A stretch of DNA of 64,000 nt, taken from assembly GCF_001673405.1 (NCBI RefSeq), contig NZ_LZLV01000061.1:1-64000 (forward strand), read 5' to 3'. The translations under genes and the position numbers were made by a program. The notes beneath the pieces were generated by a model, which saw nothing but the letters and a program-made list of their open reading frames with translations, searched no databases and was not told where the DNA came from. Each line of letters opens with the position of its first letter. Position 1 is the stretch's first letter. The DNA comes from Mycobacterium sp. 1245111.1 (GTDB lineage Bacteria > Actinomycetota > Actinomycetes > Mycobacteriales > Mycobacteriaceae). This document shows positions 1 to 13,200 of this stretch, piece by piece.

Positions 1-1
1 C

Positions 2-637
2 AGCGGCGTGCGGGCCTTCGACAAGGCCGCCGAAGCCTCGATGATCGCCGAGATCGAAGCCGCCAAAAAAGACGGCGACACCCTGGGGGGTGTCGTGGAA
101 GCCGTCGTGACCGGCCTGCCGATCGGGCTCGGGTCGTTCACCAGCGGCGACAACCGCCTCGACAGCCAACTCGCCGCCGCCGTCATGGGGATTCAGGCGA
201 TCAAGGGCGTCGAGATCGGCGACGGCTTTGCCACCGCCCGCCGCCGCGGCAGCCGCGCGCACGACGAGATGTATCCCGGCCCCGACGGCGTGATCCGCTC
301 GACCAACCGGGCCGGCGGCCTGGAGGGCGGCATGACCAACGGCGAGCCGCTGCGGGTGCGTGCCGCGATGAAGCCGATTTCCACCGTGCCGCGCGCACTG
401 GCCACCGTCGACATGGCCACCGGCGACGAGGCCGTCGCGATCAACCAGCGCTCCGACGTCTGCGCGGTACCCGCCGCCGGCGTCGTCGTCGAGACGATGG
501 TGGCCCTCGTGCTGGCCCGCGCGGCGCTGGAGAAGTTCGGCGGCGACTCGCTGACCGAAACGCGCCGCAACATCGAGGCCTACCGGCGCTCGGTCGCCGA
601 GCGCGAACCCGTCACCGAAGTCCGGGCGTCCGGGTAA
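2..637 (+). CDS. aroC: Chorismate synthase, C-terminal part (cut by window edge)
   Basis: Chorismate synthase catalyses the last shikimate step, 5-enolpyruvylshikimate 3-phosphate to chorismate, with reduced FMN, in the cytosol. The visible ~211 residues hold the family-typical segments [20 protein letters not shown], the DEM motif after RGSRAHDEM, and [12 protein letters not shown], then the [13 protein letters not shown] and [13 protein letters not shown] motifs of the C-terminal half. The 5' part and start codon lie before the window. The stop is followed after only 4 bases by aroK, so it is the first visible gene of an aro operon. The order aroC-aroK-aroB-aroQ is the mycobacterial one (Rv2540c-Rv2537c in H37Rv). 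No anomaly seen. Confidence 0.97.
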   Translation, partial: SGVRAFDKAAEASMIAEIEAAKKDGDTLGGVVEAVVTGLPIGLGSFTSGDNRLDSQLAAAVMGIQAIKGVEIGDGFATARRRGSRAHDEMYPGPDGVIRSTNRAGGLEGGMTNGEPLRVRAAMKPISTVPRALATVDMATGDEAVAINQRSDVCAVPAAGVVVETMVALVLARAALEKFGGDSLTETRRNIEAYRRSVAEREPVTEVRASG

Positions 638-641
638 CGCG

Positions 642-2867
<2,226 letters not shown>

Positions 2868-2871
<4 letters not shown>

Positions 2872-3545
2872 TCGGTCTTCGGCTTCTCGATGTGCTCGGT
2901 GGCCGGCTCCGCGTGCTCGTGGGCCGGAACTTCGCTCGTCTGCTCGGCTTCCTCGCTGTAGGCGGTCGGCGCTTCGTGCTCAGCCGTGGCCACCGCGCTG
3001 GTCTGCTCTTCCGGCCATTCGGCAACGGCGCCTTCACCAGCGGACTGGCCCCGGACCGCGGCGAATACGTCGGTGTCGGCACGTTCGTCATCGCCGTGGG
3101 CAGCATCGCCTTGCGGCTTGTAGGCGCCGGTCCTGTCCACCCGCCAACGACCGACGGCCACACCGCTGATCGCGCCGAGGAACACCACCAGGGCGGTGAA
3201 CGCCGCGAACGTGGTCAGCTCGTTGATCAGCCCGCCGACGTAGAGCGCCTTGTAGAACACTGCGATCAGCCAGGTCACCGCGCCGCTGACCAGCCCGGCG
3301 ACCAGACCGGCCAGCAGCCAAGTCATCGCCAGGTCGTCGCGGCGGTCCGGGTCGGGGTTGGCGGCGGCGTCCTCGCGGCCGTCGATGAAGCCCCAGGCAA
3401 GCACGCCCGCGATGAACAGCACGAGCAGCACGAGGCTGATCACGGTGGCCTGGGTCTGCCACACGCTGATCAGCGCCCCCTGGAACAGCCGAACGACGAC
3501 CATCCCCGCGGCGAACACCAGGCCACGCAGCATCCAGTTAGTCAT
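2868..3545 (-). CDS. B-4DMT-type four-helix membrane protein (Rv2536-like)
   Basis: A 225-aa protein with four hydrophobic segments at about residues 7-26, 32-52, 72-95 and 105-131, then a long acidic, Glu/Ala-rich cytosolic-type tail (about 140-225) with repeated His-Glu/Glu-Ala runs. The position opposite the aro operon and upstream of pepQ matches Rv2536 of H37Rv, which databases place in the B-4DMT transporter-like family; transport function is not shown. The stop shares bases with the aroQ stop at a ctag palindrome, so the two genes are convergent with no spacer. The start lies only 33 bases from the divergent pepQ start. Confidence 0.8.
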
Positions 3546-3564
3546 GGGGCCACAGCGTAGCGAG

Positions 3565-3570
3565 TAGCGT
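3565..3570 (+). promoter_or_regulatory. Candidate -10 box for a leaderless pepQ transcript
   Basis: TAGCGT fits the mycobacterial TANNNT -10 consensus and ends 8 bases before the pepQ GTG, so transcription would start at or next to the start codon. No ribosome-binding site is visible. A leaderless start would explain how a 33-base divergent gap can serve two genes. Confidence 0.4.
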
Positions 3571-3578
3571 CAGCTGGC

Positions 3579-4673
3579 GTGACACATTCCCAGCGGCGAG
3601 CCGCTCTTGGGGCTCGCCTCCGGGCGGCGGAATTGGACGCCATCCTGGTCACGGACCTGATCAATGTCCGCTATTTGTCGGGATTCACCGGGTCGAATGC
3701 CGCGTTGCTGGTGTTCGCCGACGGCGCGGACGCCGTGCTGGCCACCGACGGGCGCTACCGCACCCAGGCCGCGCAGCAGGCGCCCGATCTGGAAGTGGCG
3801 ATCGAGCGGGCCTGCGGGCGCTACCTGGCCGGGCGCGCGGCGGCCGGCAACGCACACCGGGTGGGCTTCGAGAGTCACGTCGTGACCGTCGACGGGTACG
3901 ACGCGCTGGCCGCCGCGGCGGGCGGCGCTGAGCTGGTCCGCGCCTCGCAGACCGTCGAGGCGCTGCGCGAAGTCAAAGACGCCGGTGAGGTGGCGCTGCT
4001 CCGGCTGGCGTGCGAGGCCGCCGACGCGGCCCTGGCCGACCTGGTCGAACGCGGCGGGCTGCGGCCCGGCCGCACCGAACGTGAAGTCGGCCGCCAGCTC
4101 GAGGCGCTGATGCTCGACCACGGCGCCGACGGCGTCTCGTTCGAGACGATCGTGGCCAGCGGCGCGAATTCGGCGATCCCACACCACCGGCCGAGCGACG
4201 CCGTGCTGGCCAGCGGTGACTTCGTCAAGATCGACTTCGGCGCCCTCGTCGGCGGGTATCACTCCGACATGACCCGCACCTTCGTGCTCGACAAGGCCGC
4301 CGACTGGCAGCTGGAGATATACGAGCTGGTCAGCACCGCGCAGCGAGCCGGCCGGGCGGCGCTGGCAGCCGGCGCCGGCCTGGCCGACGTCGACTCCGCC
4401 GCGCGCGCCGTGATCGTCGACGCCGGGCACGGCGAGAACTTCGGTCACGGCCTGGGTCACGGGGTGGGCCTGCAGATCCACGAAGCGCCCGGGATCAACG
4501 CCACCGCCGCCGGTACACTACGTGCGGGCTCCGTGGTCACCGTGGAGCCCGGCGTCTATTTGGCCGACCGTGGCGGTGTCCGCATTGAGGACACGCTGGT
4601 GGTCGCAGACGAAACCTCCGGGAATGCACCGGAATTGCTCACCCGGTTCCCCAAGGAACTGGCCATCGTCTAG
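3579..4673 (+). CDS. pepQ: M24-family Xaa-Pro aminopeptidase/dipeptidase
   Basis: Cytosolic dinuclear metallopeptidase that cleaves next to proline. It has the creatinase-like N-terminal domain (about 1-125) and the pita-bread catalytic domain. All five expected metal ligands are present: D219 (KIDFG), D230 (HSDMTRTF), H294 (HGLGHGVG), E323 (TVEPGVY) and E337 (RIEDT). Length 364 aa is typical. GTG is chosen because it gives the usual N-terminus [11 protein letters not shown] and has a -10 box directly before it. efp begins 14 bases after the stop; pepQ-efp-nusB is the conserved mycobacterial order. Confidence 0.94.
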   Translation: MTHSQRRAALGARLRAAELDAILVTDLINVRYLSGFTGSNAALLVFADGADAVLATDGRYRTQAAQQAPDLEVAIERACGRYLAGRAAAGNAHRVGFESHVVTVDGYDALAAAAGGAELVRASQTVEALREVKDAGEVALLRLACEAADAALADLVERGGLRPGRTEREVGRQLEALMLDHGADGVSFETIVASGANSAIPHHRPSDAVLASGDFVKIDFGALVGGYHSDMTRTFVLDKAADWQLEIYELVSTAQRAGRAALAAGAGLADVDSAARAVIVDAGHGENFGHGLGHGVGLQIHEAPGINATAAGTLRAGSVVTVEPGVYLADRGGVRIEDTLVVADETSGNAPELLTRFPKELAIV

Positions 4674-4687
4674 GAGATTCACCGACC

Positions 4688-5251
4688 GTGCCAAGCACTG
4701 CCGATTTCAAAAATGGACTTGTACTGGTGATCGACGGCCAGCTGTGGCAGATCGTCGAGTTTCAGCATGTCAAGCCCGGCAAGGGTCCGGCGTTCGTGCG
4801 TACCAAGCTGAAGAACGTGCTGTCCGGCAAGGTCGTCGACAAGACCTACAACGCCGGCGTGAAGGTCGAGACCGCGACGGTCGACCGCCGCGACACGACG
4901 TTCCTCTACCGCGACGGTTCCGACTTCGTGTTCATGGACAGCCAGGATTACGAGCAGCACCCGCTGCCGGAATCGCTGGTCGGCGACAACGCCCGCTTCC
5001 TGCTCGAGGGTCTGCCCGTGCAGGTGGCGTTCCACAACGGCGCACCGCTGTACATCGAGCTGCCGGTAACCGTCGAACTCGTCGTCACCCACACCGAGCC
5101 CGGCCTGCAGGGCGACCGCTCCAGCGCCGGCACCAAACCCGCCACCGTCGAGACCGGCGCCGAGCTTCAGGTGCCGCTGTTCATCAACACCGGCGACAAG
5201 CTGAAGGTTGACTCGCGCGACGGCAGCTACCTGGGACGTGTCAACGCGTGA
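4688..5251 (+). CDS. efp: Translation elongation factor P
   Basis: EF-P relieves ribosome stalling at consecutive prolines. 187 aa with three beta-barrel domains: KOW-like N-terminal domain, central OB domain ([11 protein letters not shown]) and C-terminal domain ([16 protein letters not shown], the EF-P signature). The tip of domain I reads [10 protein letters not shown], with K32 at the position that is modified in other bacteria; whether it is modified here cannot be seen. Start is GTG with gagattcaccgacc upstream, a weak ribosome site. The stop overlaps the nusB start as GTGA. Confidence 0.97.
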   Translation: MPSTADFKNGLVLVIDGQLWQIVEFQHVKPGKGPAFVRTKLKNVLSGKVVDKTYNAGVKVETATVDRRDTTFLYRDGSDFVFMDSQDYEQHPLPESLVGDNARFLLEGLPVQVAFHNGAPLYIELPVTVELVVTHTEPGLQGDRSSAGTKPATVETGAELQVPLFINTGDKLKVDSRDGSYLGRVNA

Positions 5252-5775
5252 GCCGGCCCGTCAAGGGACGGCACCAGGCACGTAAGCGCGCCGTCGACTT
5301 GTTGTTCGAAGCCGAGGCCCGCGGATTGACCCCGGCCGAGGCGGCCGACGCCCGCACCGCGCTGGCCGAGGCCAATGACGATGTGGCGCCGCCGCATCCG
5401 TACACGGTGACGGTGGCGCACGGCGTCACCGAACACGCCGCGCACGTCGACGACCTGATCTCCTCGCATTTGCAGGGCTGGACGCTGGACCGGCTGCCGG
5501 CCGTCGACCGGGCCATCCTGCGGGTCGCGGTGTACGAGCTGCTGCACGCCGACGACGTACCGGCGCCGGTTGCCGTGGACGAAGCGGTCGAGCTGGCCAA
5601 GGAGCTGTCCACCGACGACTCACCGGGTTTCGTCAACGGCGTGCTGGGCCAGGTGATGCTGGTGACCCCGCAGATCCGGGCCGCAGCCCAGGCAGTCCGT
5701 TCGTCGACGATGCGGACGCCCGAGGGCGCCCGAGAAGGAGACGGACCCGAAGCCGCAGCCGCCGGCGAGTCATGA
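5248..5775 (+). CDS. nusB: Transcription antitermination factor NusB
   Basis: NusB binds boxA RNA with NusE (S10) and supports rRNA antitermination. The 175-aa product carries the NusB fold: [21 protein letters not shown] at the N-terminus, [23 protein letters not shown] in the middle and [24 protein letters not shown] near the C-terminus, followed by an unstructured acidic tail of about 25 residues. The GTG start overlaps the efp stop and the stop overlaps the next start as ATGA, so efp, nusB and the following gene are likely co-translated. Confidence 0.96.
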   Translation: MSRPVKGRHQARKRAVDLLFEAEARGLTPAEAADARTALAEANDDVAPPHPYTVTVAHGVTEHAAHVDDLISSHLQGWTLDRLPAVDRAILRVAVYELLHADDVPAPVAVDEAVELAKELSTDDSPGFVNGVLGQVMLVTPQIRAAAQAVRSSTMRTPEGAREGDGPEAAAAGES

Positions 5776-6134
5776 CCCGGCTGGAGCTGCGCGTCCTGAT
5801 CGCCAGCATCCTGGCGGCGACGGTGATTTTGGGCGCGGTGTTGTGCGCGGCCTACGGGCAGGCGGCGATCGCGGCGGCGCTGGCGATCTATGCGCTCGGC
5901 GTCGGCGCATGGCTGTATCACTCGATCGAGCGGCTGATGCTGGCCCGCCGCATCGAGACGGTTCGCTCGGCGGTCACACCGTTTCGGCCGTTGCTACCGG
6001 TGATGGCGGCCATCATGGCGCTCACCCAGGCCGTCGTGCGATCGCTGTCCGACGTCGCTGAGGTCGCGCCGCCGCGGCGCTGGATTCCGATCACCCGTGG
6101 CCGAAAAGCCGACGACGACGAATGGGAATCCTGA
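5772..6134 (+). CDS. Small membrane protein downstream of nusB (Rv2532c-like position)
   Basis: 120 aa with two hydrophobic helices at about residues 8-28 and 30-50, then a third weaker one near 74-90 and a basic/acidic tail ending DDDEWES. No catalytic motif. It is translationally coupled to nusB (ATGA). In H37Rv the nusB neighbour Rv2532c is an uncharacterised protein at the same place, so this is probably its counterpart; function unknown. The decarboxylase gene starts 57 bases downstream. Confidence 0.8.
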   Translation: MTRLELRVLIASILAATVILGAVLCAAYGQAAIAAALAIYALGVGAWLYHSIERLMLARRIETVRSAVTPFRPLLPVMAAIMALTQAVVRSLSDVAEVAPPRRWIPITRGRKADDDEWES

Positions 6135-6191
6135 CTTTCGCCCACGCTCGAAACGGCCGCGCGCAGGTGAACGGAGGGACACACTGGCGTT

Positions 6192-8993
6192 ATGGACCGA
6201 AACGGCAGACAGCCGAGACGGCTGTGCGTGTCCGCGCTGGCGGCAGTGGCGAACCCGTCGTACTCGCGCGTCGATACCTGGAACCTGCTTGATGACGCGT
6301 GCCACCAACTCGCCGTCGTCGACCGCGCCGGGATGGACACCGCCCACGAGGCCGCCCGGGTGCGGCGCCTGCTGAACCGGCTCAGCGCCTACGAGCGCTA
6401 CTGGATCTACCCGGGCCCGGAGAATCTCGCGGCCTACCGCGGCTATCTGGACCAGCTCGCCACGGTGAGCCTGGCTGAGCAGGTGTCGCTGGCTGTGCGG
6501 CTGCTCTCCGAATACGGCGACCGCGCAGCGCTGTTCGACACCTCGATGTCGCTGGCCGACCAGGAACTGGTGGCGCGCGCCAAGGAACAACAGTTCTATA
6601 CCGTGCTGCTGGCCGACGACGCCCCGGTCAACGCACCCGAAGGGCTCGCCGAAAGCCTGCGCGCGATCCGCGACGTCGGCCACGACGTCCAGTTCGAGTT
6701 GCTGGTGGTGTCCAGCGTCGAGGACGCGATCACCGCCGTCGCGCTGAACGGCGAGATCCAGGCCGCGATCATCCGGCACGACATTCCGCTGCGCTCCCAC
6801 GACCGGGTGCCGCTGATGACCACCCTGCTCGGTCCGAATGACGAGGTGATCGCCACCGACCGCACGCACGACTGGGTCGAGTGCGGTGAGTGGATCCGCG
6901 AGCTGCGGCCGCACATCGACCTTTACCTGCTCACCGACGAGTCGATCGCCGCCGAGGCGGAGGACCAGCCCGACATCTATGACCGGACCTTCTACCGGCT
7001 CAACGACGTCACCGATCTGCACAGCACCGTGCTGGCCGGCATCAGAAACCGTTATGCCACACCATTTTTCGATGCCTTGCGGGCTTACGCCGCCCGCCCG
7101 GCCGGCCAGTTCCACGCGCTGCCCGTCGCCCGCGGCGCCAGCATCTTCAACTCCAAGACCCTGCAGGACATGGGGGAGTTCTACGGCCGCAACATCTTCA
7201 TGGCCGAGACGTCGACCACCTCGGGCGGCCTGGACTCGCTGCTGGATCCGCACGGCAACATCAAGAAAGCGATGGACAAGGCCGCGCGTACGTGGAACTC
7301 CGACCACACCTACTTCGTCACCAACGGAACGTCGACCGCGAACAAGATCGTCGTGCAGTCGCTGACCCGACCGGGCGACATCGTGCTGATCGACCGCAAC
7401 TGCCACAAGTCGCACCACTACGGCCTGGTGCTGGCCGGCGCCTACCCGTTGTATCTGGATGCCTATGAGCTGCAACCGTTCGCGATCTACGGCGCGGTGT
7501 CGTTGCAGACGATCAAGAAGGCGCTGCTGGACCTCGAGGCCGCCGGGCAGTTGAGCAAGGTGCGGATGCTGCTGCTCACCAACTGCACCTTCGACGGCGT
7601 CGTCTACAACCCGCGGCGGGTGATGGAGGAGGTGTTGGCGATCAAGCCGGACATCTGCTTTCTGTGGGACGAGGCCTGGTACGCATTCGCCACCGCAGTG
7701 CCGTGGGCGCGGCAACGCACCGCGATGGTGTCCGCCGAGCACCTCGAATCGATGCTGTCCTCGCCGGCCTACGCCCAGGAGTACCTGCAGTGGCGTGAGT
7801 CGATGCGCGATGTCCCGCGCAGCGAGTGGGGTCAGCATCGGCTGCTTCCCGACCCGGCCAAGGCGCGGGTACGGGTCTACGCCACGCACTCGACCCACAA
7901 GTCGCTGTCGGCACTGCGGCAGGCGTCGATGATCCACATCCGCGACCAGGACTTCAATGCGCAGTCCCGCGACGCATTCGGTGAAGCGTTTTTGACGCAC
8001 ACCTCGACATCGCCGAACCAGCAGCTGCTGGCCTCGTTGGATCTGGCGCGCCGCCAGGTCGACATCGAAGGCTTCCAGATGGTGCGCTACGTCTATGACA
8101 TGGCGCTGGTTTTCCGGCACCGCGTTCGCAAGGACCGGCTGATCAGTAAATGGTTCCGCATCCTCGACGAATCCGACTTGGTGCCAGACGAATTCAGGCT
8201 CTCGGCGGTCAGTTCGTATCGGCAAGTGCGTCAGGGGGCGCTGGCGGATTGGAACGAGGCGTGGCGGTCCGACCAGTTCGTTCTCGACCCGACGCGGGTC
8301 ACTCTGTTCATCGGGAAAACCGGGATGAACGGCTACGACTTCCGCGAAAAGGTCTTGATGGACCGCTTCGGCATCCAGATCAACAAGACGTCGATCAACA
8401 GCGTCCTGCTGATCTTCACGATCGGCGTCACCTGGTCGAGCGTGCACTACCTGCTCGACGTGCTGCGCCGGATCGCCACCGATTTCGACCACACCGAGGC
8501 TGCGGCCAGCCGCGACGACCGCGCCTTGCACCAGCGTCGCGTCGAAGAGATCACCGAGGACCTGCCGGCGCTGCCGGACTTCAGCGAATTCGACGGGGCG
8601 TTTCGGCCCGATGAGGCCAGCTCATTCGGCGACATGCGTTCGGCGTTCTATGCCGGCTACGAGGACAACGACCGCGAACACGTCATGATCGGGGAGGCCG
8701 GGCGGCGGCTCGCCGATGGAAAGTCCTTGGTGTCAACCGGCTTCGTGGTGCCCTACCCGCCGGGCTTTCCGGTCCTGGTGCCCGGGCAGGTCGTGTCCAA
8801 ACAGATCCTGTACTTCCTTGCTCAACTCGACGTCAAAGAGATCCACGGATACAACCCCGATCTGGGCTTGTCGGTGTTCACCGATGATGCTTTGAAACGG
8901 ATCGCCGCGGCACGGCAGGCGATGCTTGCGTCCAACGGCCACCGCGACGCGTCGACGCTCAACGTCGCGTCGACGCATTCCGTCACCGGGTAG
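6192..8993 (+). CDS. PLP-dependent Orn/Lys/Arg decarboxylase-family protein (Rv2531c-like)
   Basis: 933 aa, fold-type I PLP enzyme of the ornithine/lysine/arginine decarboxylase group. The N-terminal ~300 residues hold a divergent response-regulator-like wing domain (QFELLVVSSVEDAI). The catalytic core begins near 310 with FFDALRAYAARPAGQFHALPVARGAS. PLP-site elements include TNGTSTANKIV, the DEAWYAF Asp, and STHKS with the Schiff-base lysine K570. The C-terminal domain has VPYPPGFPVLVPGQ, typical of the family. The substrate cannot be read from the sequence. H37Rv has a similar-sized gene (Rv2531c) at the same place. A long open frame on the opposite strand is a GC-bias shadow. Confidence 0.9.
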   Translation: MDRNGRQPRRLCVSALAAVANPSYSRVDTWNLLDDACHQLAVVDRAGMDTAHEAARVRRLLNRLSAYERYWIYPGPENLAAYRGYLDQLATVSLAEQVSLAVRLLSEYGDRAALFDTSMSLADQELVARAKEQQFYTVLLADDAPVNAPEGLAESLRAIRDVGHDVQFELLVVSSVEDAITAVALNGEIQAAIIRHDIPLRSHDRVPLMTTLLGPNDEVIATDRTHDWVECGEWIRELRPHIDLYLLTDESIAAEAEDQPDIYDRTFYRLNDVTDLHSTVLAGIRNRYATPFFDALRAYAARPAGQFHALPVARGASIFNSKTLQDMGEFYGRNIFMAETSTTSGGLDSLLDPHGNIKKAMDKAARTWNSDHTYFVTNGTSTANKIVVQSLTRPGDIVLIDRNCHKSHHYGLVLAGAYPLYLDAYELQPFAIYGAVSLQTIKKALLDLEAAGQLSKVRMLLLTNCTFDGVVYNPRRVMEEVLAIKPDICFLWDEAWYAFATAVPWARQRTAMVSAEHLESMLSSPAYAQEYLQWRESMRDVPRSEWGQHRLLPDPAKARVRVYATHSTHKSLSALRQASMIHIRDQDFNAQSRDAFGEAFLTHTSTSPNQQLLASLDLARRQVDIEGFQMVRYVYDMALVFRHRVRKDRLISKWFRILDESDLVPDEFRLSAVSSYRQVRQGALADWNEAWRSDQFVLDPTRVTLFIGKTGMNGYDFREKVLMDRFGIQINKTSINSVLLIFTIGVTWSSVHYLLDVLRRIATDFDHTEAAASRDDRALHQRRVEEITEDLPALPDFSEFDGAFRPDEASSFGDMRSAFYAGYEDNDREHVMIGEAGRRLADGKSLVSTGFVVPYPPGFPVLVPGQVVSKQILYFLAQLDVKEIHGYNPDLGLSVFTDDALKRIAAARQAMLASNGHRDASTLNVASTHSVTG

Positions 8994-9108
8994 CGGCCGG
9001 CGTTCCAACTAGCGGGGCAATCGGATTCAACCAGATTCCAATCGGCCGGCCATAAGGTCACCGCCGCGGGCGTTACCGACGTCCGACACCCGACCCGAAG
9101 GAGTAACG

Positions 9109-9855
9109 ATGCGTCTTGCGCATCGGCCGGTCTTGGCCGTCGTCACCGCGATATGTCTGAGCACCTCGCTGGGCGCTTGCACCAGCAAAGAGAAGAGCAC
9201 GAGCTCGACCGCATCCAGCTCGGCGAGCTCCAGTAGCACCGCGACTTCGTCGGCCAAGCCCGATGCGTCGTCGTCGACCAAACTGCAGCCCCGCAAGCTG
9301 CGTGATGCCGCTACCGCCGCCACCAACCCGACCATCGCGGACTACATCCGCGACCAGCACATCACCGAGACGCAGATCCACCGAGGCGATCCGGGCGCAC
9401 CAGCCATCGAGATTCAATTTCCGGACGGTTGGCAAAGTGCGGGGGCCGACACACCGGACTACGTCTACGGGGCGCTCGTCTACCACGGCGCCGGGGCCGC
9501 GGACTCCGGGTACACACCGAACATCATTGCCCTGGTGTCACGACTCGACGGCGAGGTGGATCCGGACAAGCTGTTGCAGTTGGCCGGCGGCGAGATGAAG
9601 AACCTTCCAAGCTTCGCCCCGGCCGGCGAGGAAAACGCCACGGTGTCCGGATTTCCGGCGTACCGGATCGCCGGTACGTACGACCTGAAAGGTACAAAAG
9701 CCGCGTCGGGGCAGGAGACTGTCGTCTTCAAGGGCAGCGGTGGCCTCTACGTGCTTCAGATCAACGGGACCAGCGACGAGAGTCAGAGTCAGGCCCTGTT
9801 CGACGGGTTGGAGGGCATCGACAAAAGCATCGCGATCAATCCGGACGGGTCGTAG
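9109..9855 (+). CDS. LpqN/LpqT-family lipoprotein
   Basis: 248 aa with a lipoprotein signal peptide ending in the lipobox LGAC (C24), followed by a Ser/Thr/Ala-rich linker (about 25-65) and an LpqN/LpqT-type domain from NPTIADYIRDQHI to the end. LpqN-family proteins are mycobacterial surface lipoproteins; exact role here is unknown. Ribosome site aaggag lies 7 bases before the ATG. A clear paralogue is at 47117-47809 with the same NPTIA.Y....HIT....HRGDPGAP and DGEVDPDKL/DGDVDPQKL motifs. The next gene starts on the base after the stop codon. Confidence 0.88.
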   Translation: MRLAHRPVLAVVTAICLSTSLGACTSKEKSTSSTASSSASSSSTATSSAKPDASSSTKLQPRKLRDAATAATNPTIADYIRDQHITETQIHRGDPGAPAIEIQFPDGWQSAGADTPDYVYGALVYHGAGAADSGYTPNIIALVSRLDGEVDPDKLLQLAGGEMKNLPSFAPAGEENATVSGFPAYRIAGTYDLKGTKAASGQETVVFKGSGGLYVLQINGTSDESQSQALFDGLEGIDKSIAINPDGS

Positions 9856-10257
9856 ATGGCGAGCGCACCACCGCGGACCAAGGCGTATCTGCTCAAGAGT
9901 CGCGCGAATTCCTGGTGGGTGAACGTCGAATTGGAGTTGACCGACACTCGGGTGCGATGCATTGCCGCTGAATATTCGAGGTGGGTCGACGAGGAGTTGG
10001 GTCAGCCCGACTTCAAGGCCAAACTCGATGCCGCTGAAGAGGCGGTGATTTTCGACTTCCCGCGCTCCGCGGTGACGGTCAAATGGCTCCGGCAGTTCTA
10101 CCGAGGCGGATGCGAGATCAGTTGCGGCGATTCCCGCAAATGGCTTGTCTCGCTGGTATACCCGTCCGGATTCGGGGCCATGCTGGACCTGATGACTGAC
10201 CGTTCGATCTGGCGTCAGTGGCGGGAGGCGTTGCCCGGCACGACCGTCAAGGCGTGA
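9856..10257 (+). CDS. Uncharacterised 133-aa protein
   Basis: I do not recognise the family. It is soluble, Trp-rich (W at WWVNVELEL, SRWVDEE, VKWLRQF, RKWLVS, SIWRQWREA) and has two close cysteines in GGCEISCGDS. The ATG follows the lipoprotein stop codon directly with no spacer, which argues for co-expression with the LpqN-like lipoprotein. The 3' end overlaps the convergent SARP gene by 11 bases. Start could also be internal, but no better one is visible. Confidence 0.65.
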   Translation: MASAPPRTKAYLLKSRANSWWVNVELELTDTRVRCIAAEYSRWVDEELGQPDFKAKLDAAEEAVIFDFPRSAVTVKWLRQFYRGGCEISCGDSRKWLVSLVYPSGFGAMLDLMTDRSIWRQWREALPGTTVKA

Positions 10258-13200
10258 CCAGCCGGGGCTGCGCGGTCGGGGCCGCCAACGCGGTGAACCG
10301 TTCCTCGATCATCCGATCGGAGGCGTGTTCACCGGTGGCCTCGGCTACCCGTCGGGCCCGGTGCAGCAACTCGGTAGCGCTGTCGATTCGGCCGTGATGG
10401 AGCTCGATGTCGGCCAGCAGGCAGAGAAACAGCGGGTTCATTGCGGTGGTGCCATCGCAGGTGAGCGCCTCAAACGCGTCGAATGCCACGTCGGCGTCGC
10501 CGTCCCCGGTGTGCAGGGTCTGCGCCCAGACACTGATGATCCGCGCCGCCGCGCCCCACTGATGGCCACCGGCGGCGCAGAACTCGCGGTCGACCTCGTC
10601 GGCCCGCTCGGCCGTGCCGTCCACGACACCGAGGATGGCGGCGCATTCGACCTCGACCAGTTTCGCCGCCAAGATATTGAACATGTCGCCCCGGCTTTGA
10701 GCGAGATGTAGTGCGCGCCGGTGATATTCGTGCATGGCATCGCGGTCGCCGCGGATCGCCTCGGCCAAGGCCATCCAGCAGTACACCCGCGGATGAAAGA
10801 AGTGCAGCGGGTCGGTGACCGTCTCGGGTGGCGGGAAAGTATCCATCATGTGGTGGCCGGTGGCGATCAACAATTCGACGTCGCCCCGCAGCGAGTACAT
10901 CATGATGTGCGCGAAGTCGTTGACGACGCCGATGTCAGGATCGCCGGATTGCTCATACTGTTCGCGCAACCCGGTCGCGATGATTTCGGCTTCGTCGATA
11001 CGCCCGTGGCCACACAACATCAAGCACTGCAGGGCGATCGCGCCGTAGAAGCTGCGGCCTTTGACCTCCTGGCCGATCTCGAAGGCACGCTGAACCGCGG
11101 CGGCAGCGGACTCGCTGCCTTGTCCTTCGAGAATGCCCCTGGCGCCGGCCAGGTGCAGCCACAGAGTGGCCTGCCGCTCGAGGTGCTCCGGTTTGGCCGG
11201 TAGCCGCTCGCATATCTGCAGTGCATGCTCGGTCAAACCGGCGATGTCCTGGTATGCCGACCGACTCAGGGCGCGCTGAATGGCGGTTTCGAGGAGGTAG
11301 AGACCGGCGTCTGGGTCCAACTCGGTGCCAGCGCGCCAGGCATGATCGGCGGTCGCGATGACGTGTTCGTAGGCGGCCGTGGCCAGCGTGGGTGTGCGCG
11401 TGGTGGCGATCGCGGCGTGCACGGTGGTGCGGTCGGTGGTCGCGAGTTGCGCGATCAGCGCGTCGCGAACCAGCCCGTGGCTGAATCGGTAGGAGCCCGG
11501 TCGCGTCGGCAGCTCGTCGAGCAGGCCCCGCTCGTACGCCGGCCGCAGTCGGCTCTGCACGGTGGATATGGACAGGTTGACGATGTCGGCCAGGTCCGCC
11601 ACGTCGAATTCGGGTCCGACCACGGCCGCGGCCGCCAGGACCCGGCGAGACGGTCGATCCAGCACGCTGATCCGTCGGCCGACTACTCCGACCACCGCGT
11701 CCGAGAGCGCGGGCGTTTGGTGGTCGGTGCCGAGAGCGCGTGCGAGTTCCTTGATGTAGAAAGGGTTTCCGCCGGCTTGGTGCCAGACATGCTCGGCGAC
11801 GCTCGGTGAGATCGTCGTGCCGGCGGTGGCATCGATGAGCTTCGCGGCGTCGGTGCAGTCGATGCCGCCCAGGCGCACCGTGCCGGCATGCTCGGGTCGA
11901 ATGAGGCGCTCGAAGGCGGACCGGTTCATCGGTCGGTCGGCGCCGAAAAAGGTCCAGTTGCCAATCACGTGAATCGGCAACCGCGGGAACTGCCCCACCA
12001 GCAAGACCAACGCGTTGATCGAGGCCGGATCGGCGCGCTGTAGATCGTCGATGACCAGCAGCAGTGGCGAGCGGGCCGACAGCGCGCGCAGCGCGGACAC
12101 GATGCCCTCGACGAGAGCGAAACCCGTTGCCGCCAAGCGGTTTGCCGAGCCCACGTTGTCACGTTCGTTCCACTCCGGAACCAATGCATCGACGACGCCC
12201 GGTGCCTCCCGCAGCACCGCCGTGCGACCCTCGGTCCCGAGTTCGCTACCCAGCTGCCGTAACAGCTGGATCCAGGTCCAGAGCAGGGGCAGCTTGATTC
12301 CGCTGGGATGGCCGGCCCAGGCCACCGTCATCCCAGCCGCGCGAGCACCGTCCACGGCCACCTGCGCCAACGTCGTCTTGCCGATCCCGCTCTCGCCGGT
12401 CAGCATCGTGAGACCGCCGACGCCGCCGTCAGCGCGGCGCACCGCCGCGGAGATCGCGCCGAGCTCCGCGTCACGACCGACGAATGCCGGCGCCGCGGCC
12501 AGCTCACGAGGCGGGTCGGGCAGCTGTCGGGCCGGTGTGACGCGCAGTTCGGGGGACCCATTGCGGATCTTGTCGTACAGGGTCTGCAGACCTTCGCCCG
12601 GTGGGGCCCCGATTTCGCGATCCAATGTGGCACATGCCCGTTCATAGGCTTGGATCGCATCGGCGGTTCGGTTTGCCCGGTGCAAGGCGAGCATCAGATG
12701 TCCCCACAGGCGCTCTTGCAAACTATGTTCGCTCAACGCGGCCTCGATCTCGGGAACCAGTTCGCCGCCGGCGCCGAGTTCAAGAGCAGCATCGAACGAG
12801 GCTTCGATGGCGGTGGTTCGCAGTGCGGCCAACCGGATTGCCGCGGGGGCGGCGAACTCGTGATAGGCGAACTCGCCGAACGGGTCACCGCGCCACAGCG
12901 CCAGCGCATCGTGCAGCAGTCCGACCGCGGCGCCGGCGTCCTGCCGGATCAACGCGGCACGCCCCTCCGCGACCAGGCTCTCGAACCTGAACAAATCCAC
13001 CGAATCGTCGCGGAGCACATTGAGCTGATAGCCGTGCGAATGCGAAACCAGCCGTTGACGATCGGGTTCGGTAGTCGGGTCGAGGATGCGACGCAGATTT
13101 GCGATGTAGGAGCGCAGCGATACCAATGCCTTGGGCGGTGCGGCGTCGCCCCACACGGCGTCAATCAGCCGGTCGATGCTCACCACGGTGCCGTGGTGAG

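Noticed and set aside
5994-8531. 845-codon open frame on the minus strand opposite the decarboxylase
   Set aside because: Arg/Gly/Val/Asp-rich shadow of high-GC codon bias with no family motifs; the plus-strand gene has clear PLP-enzyme motifs.
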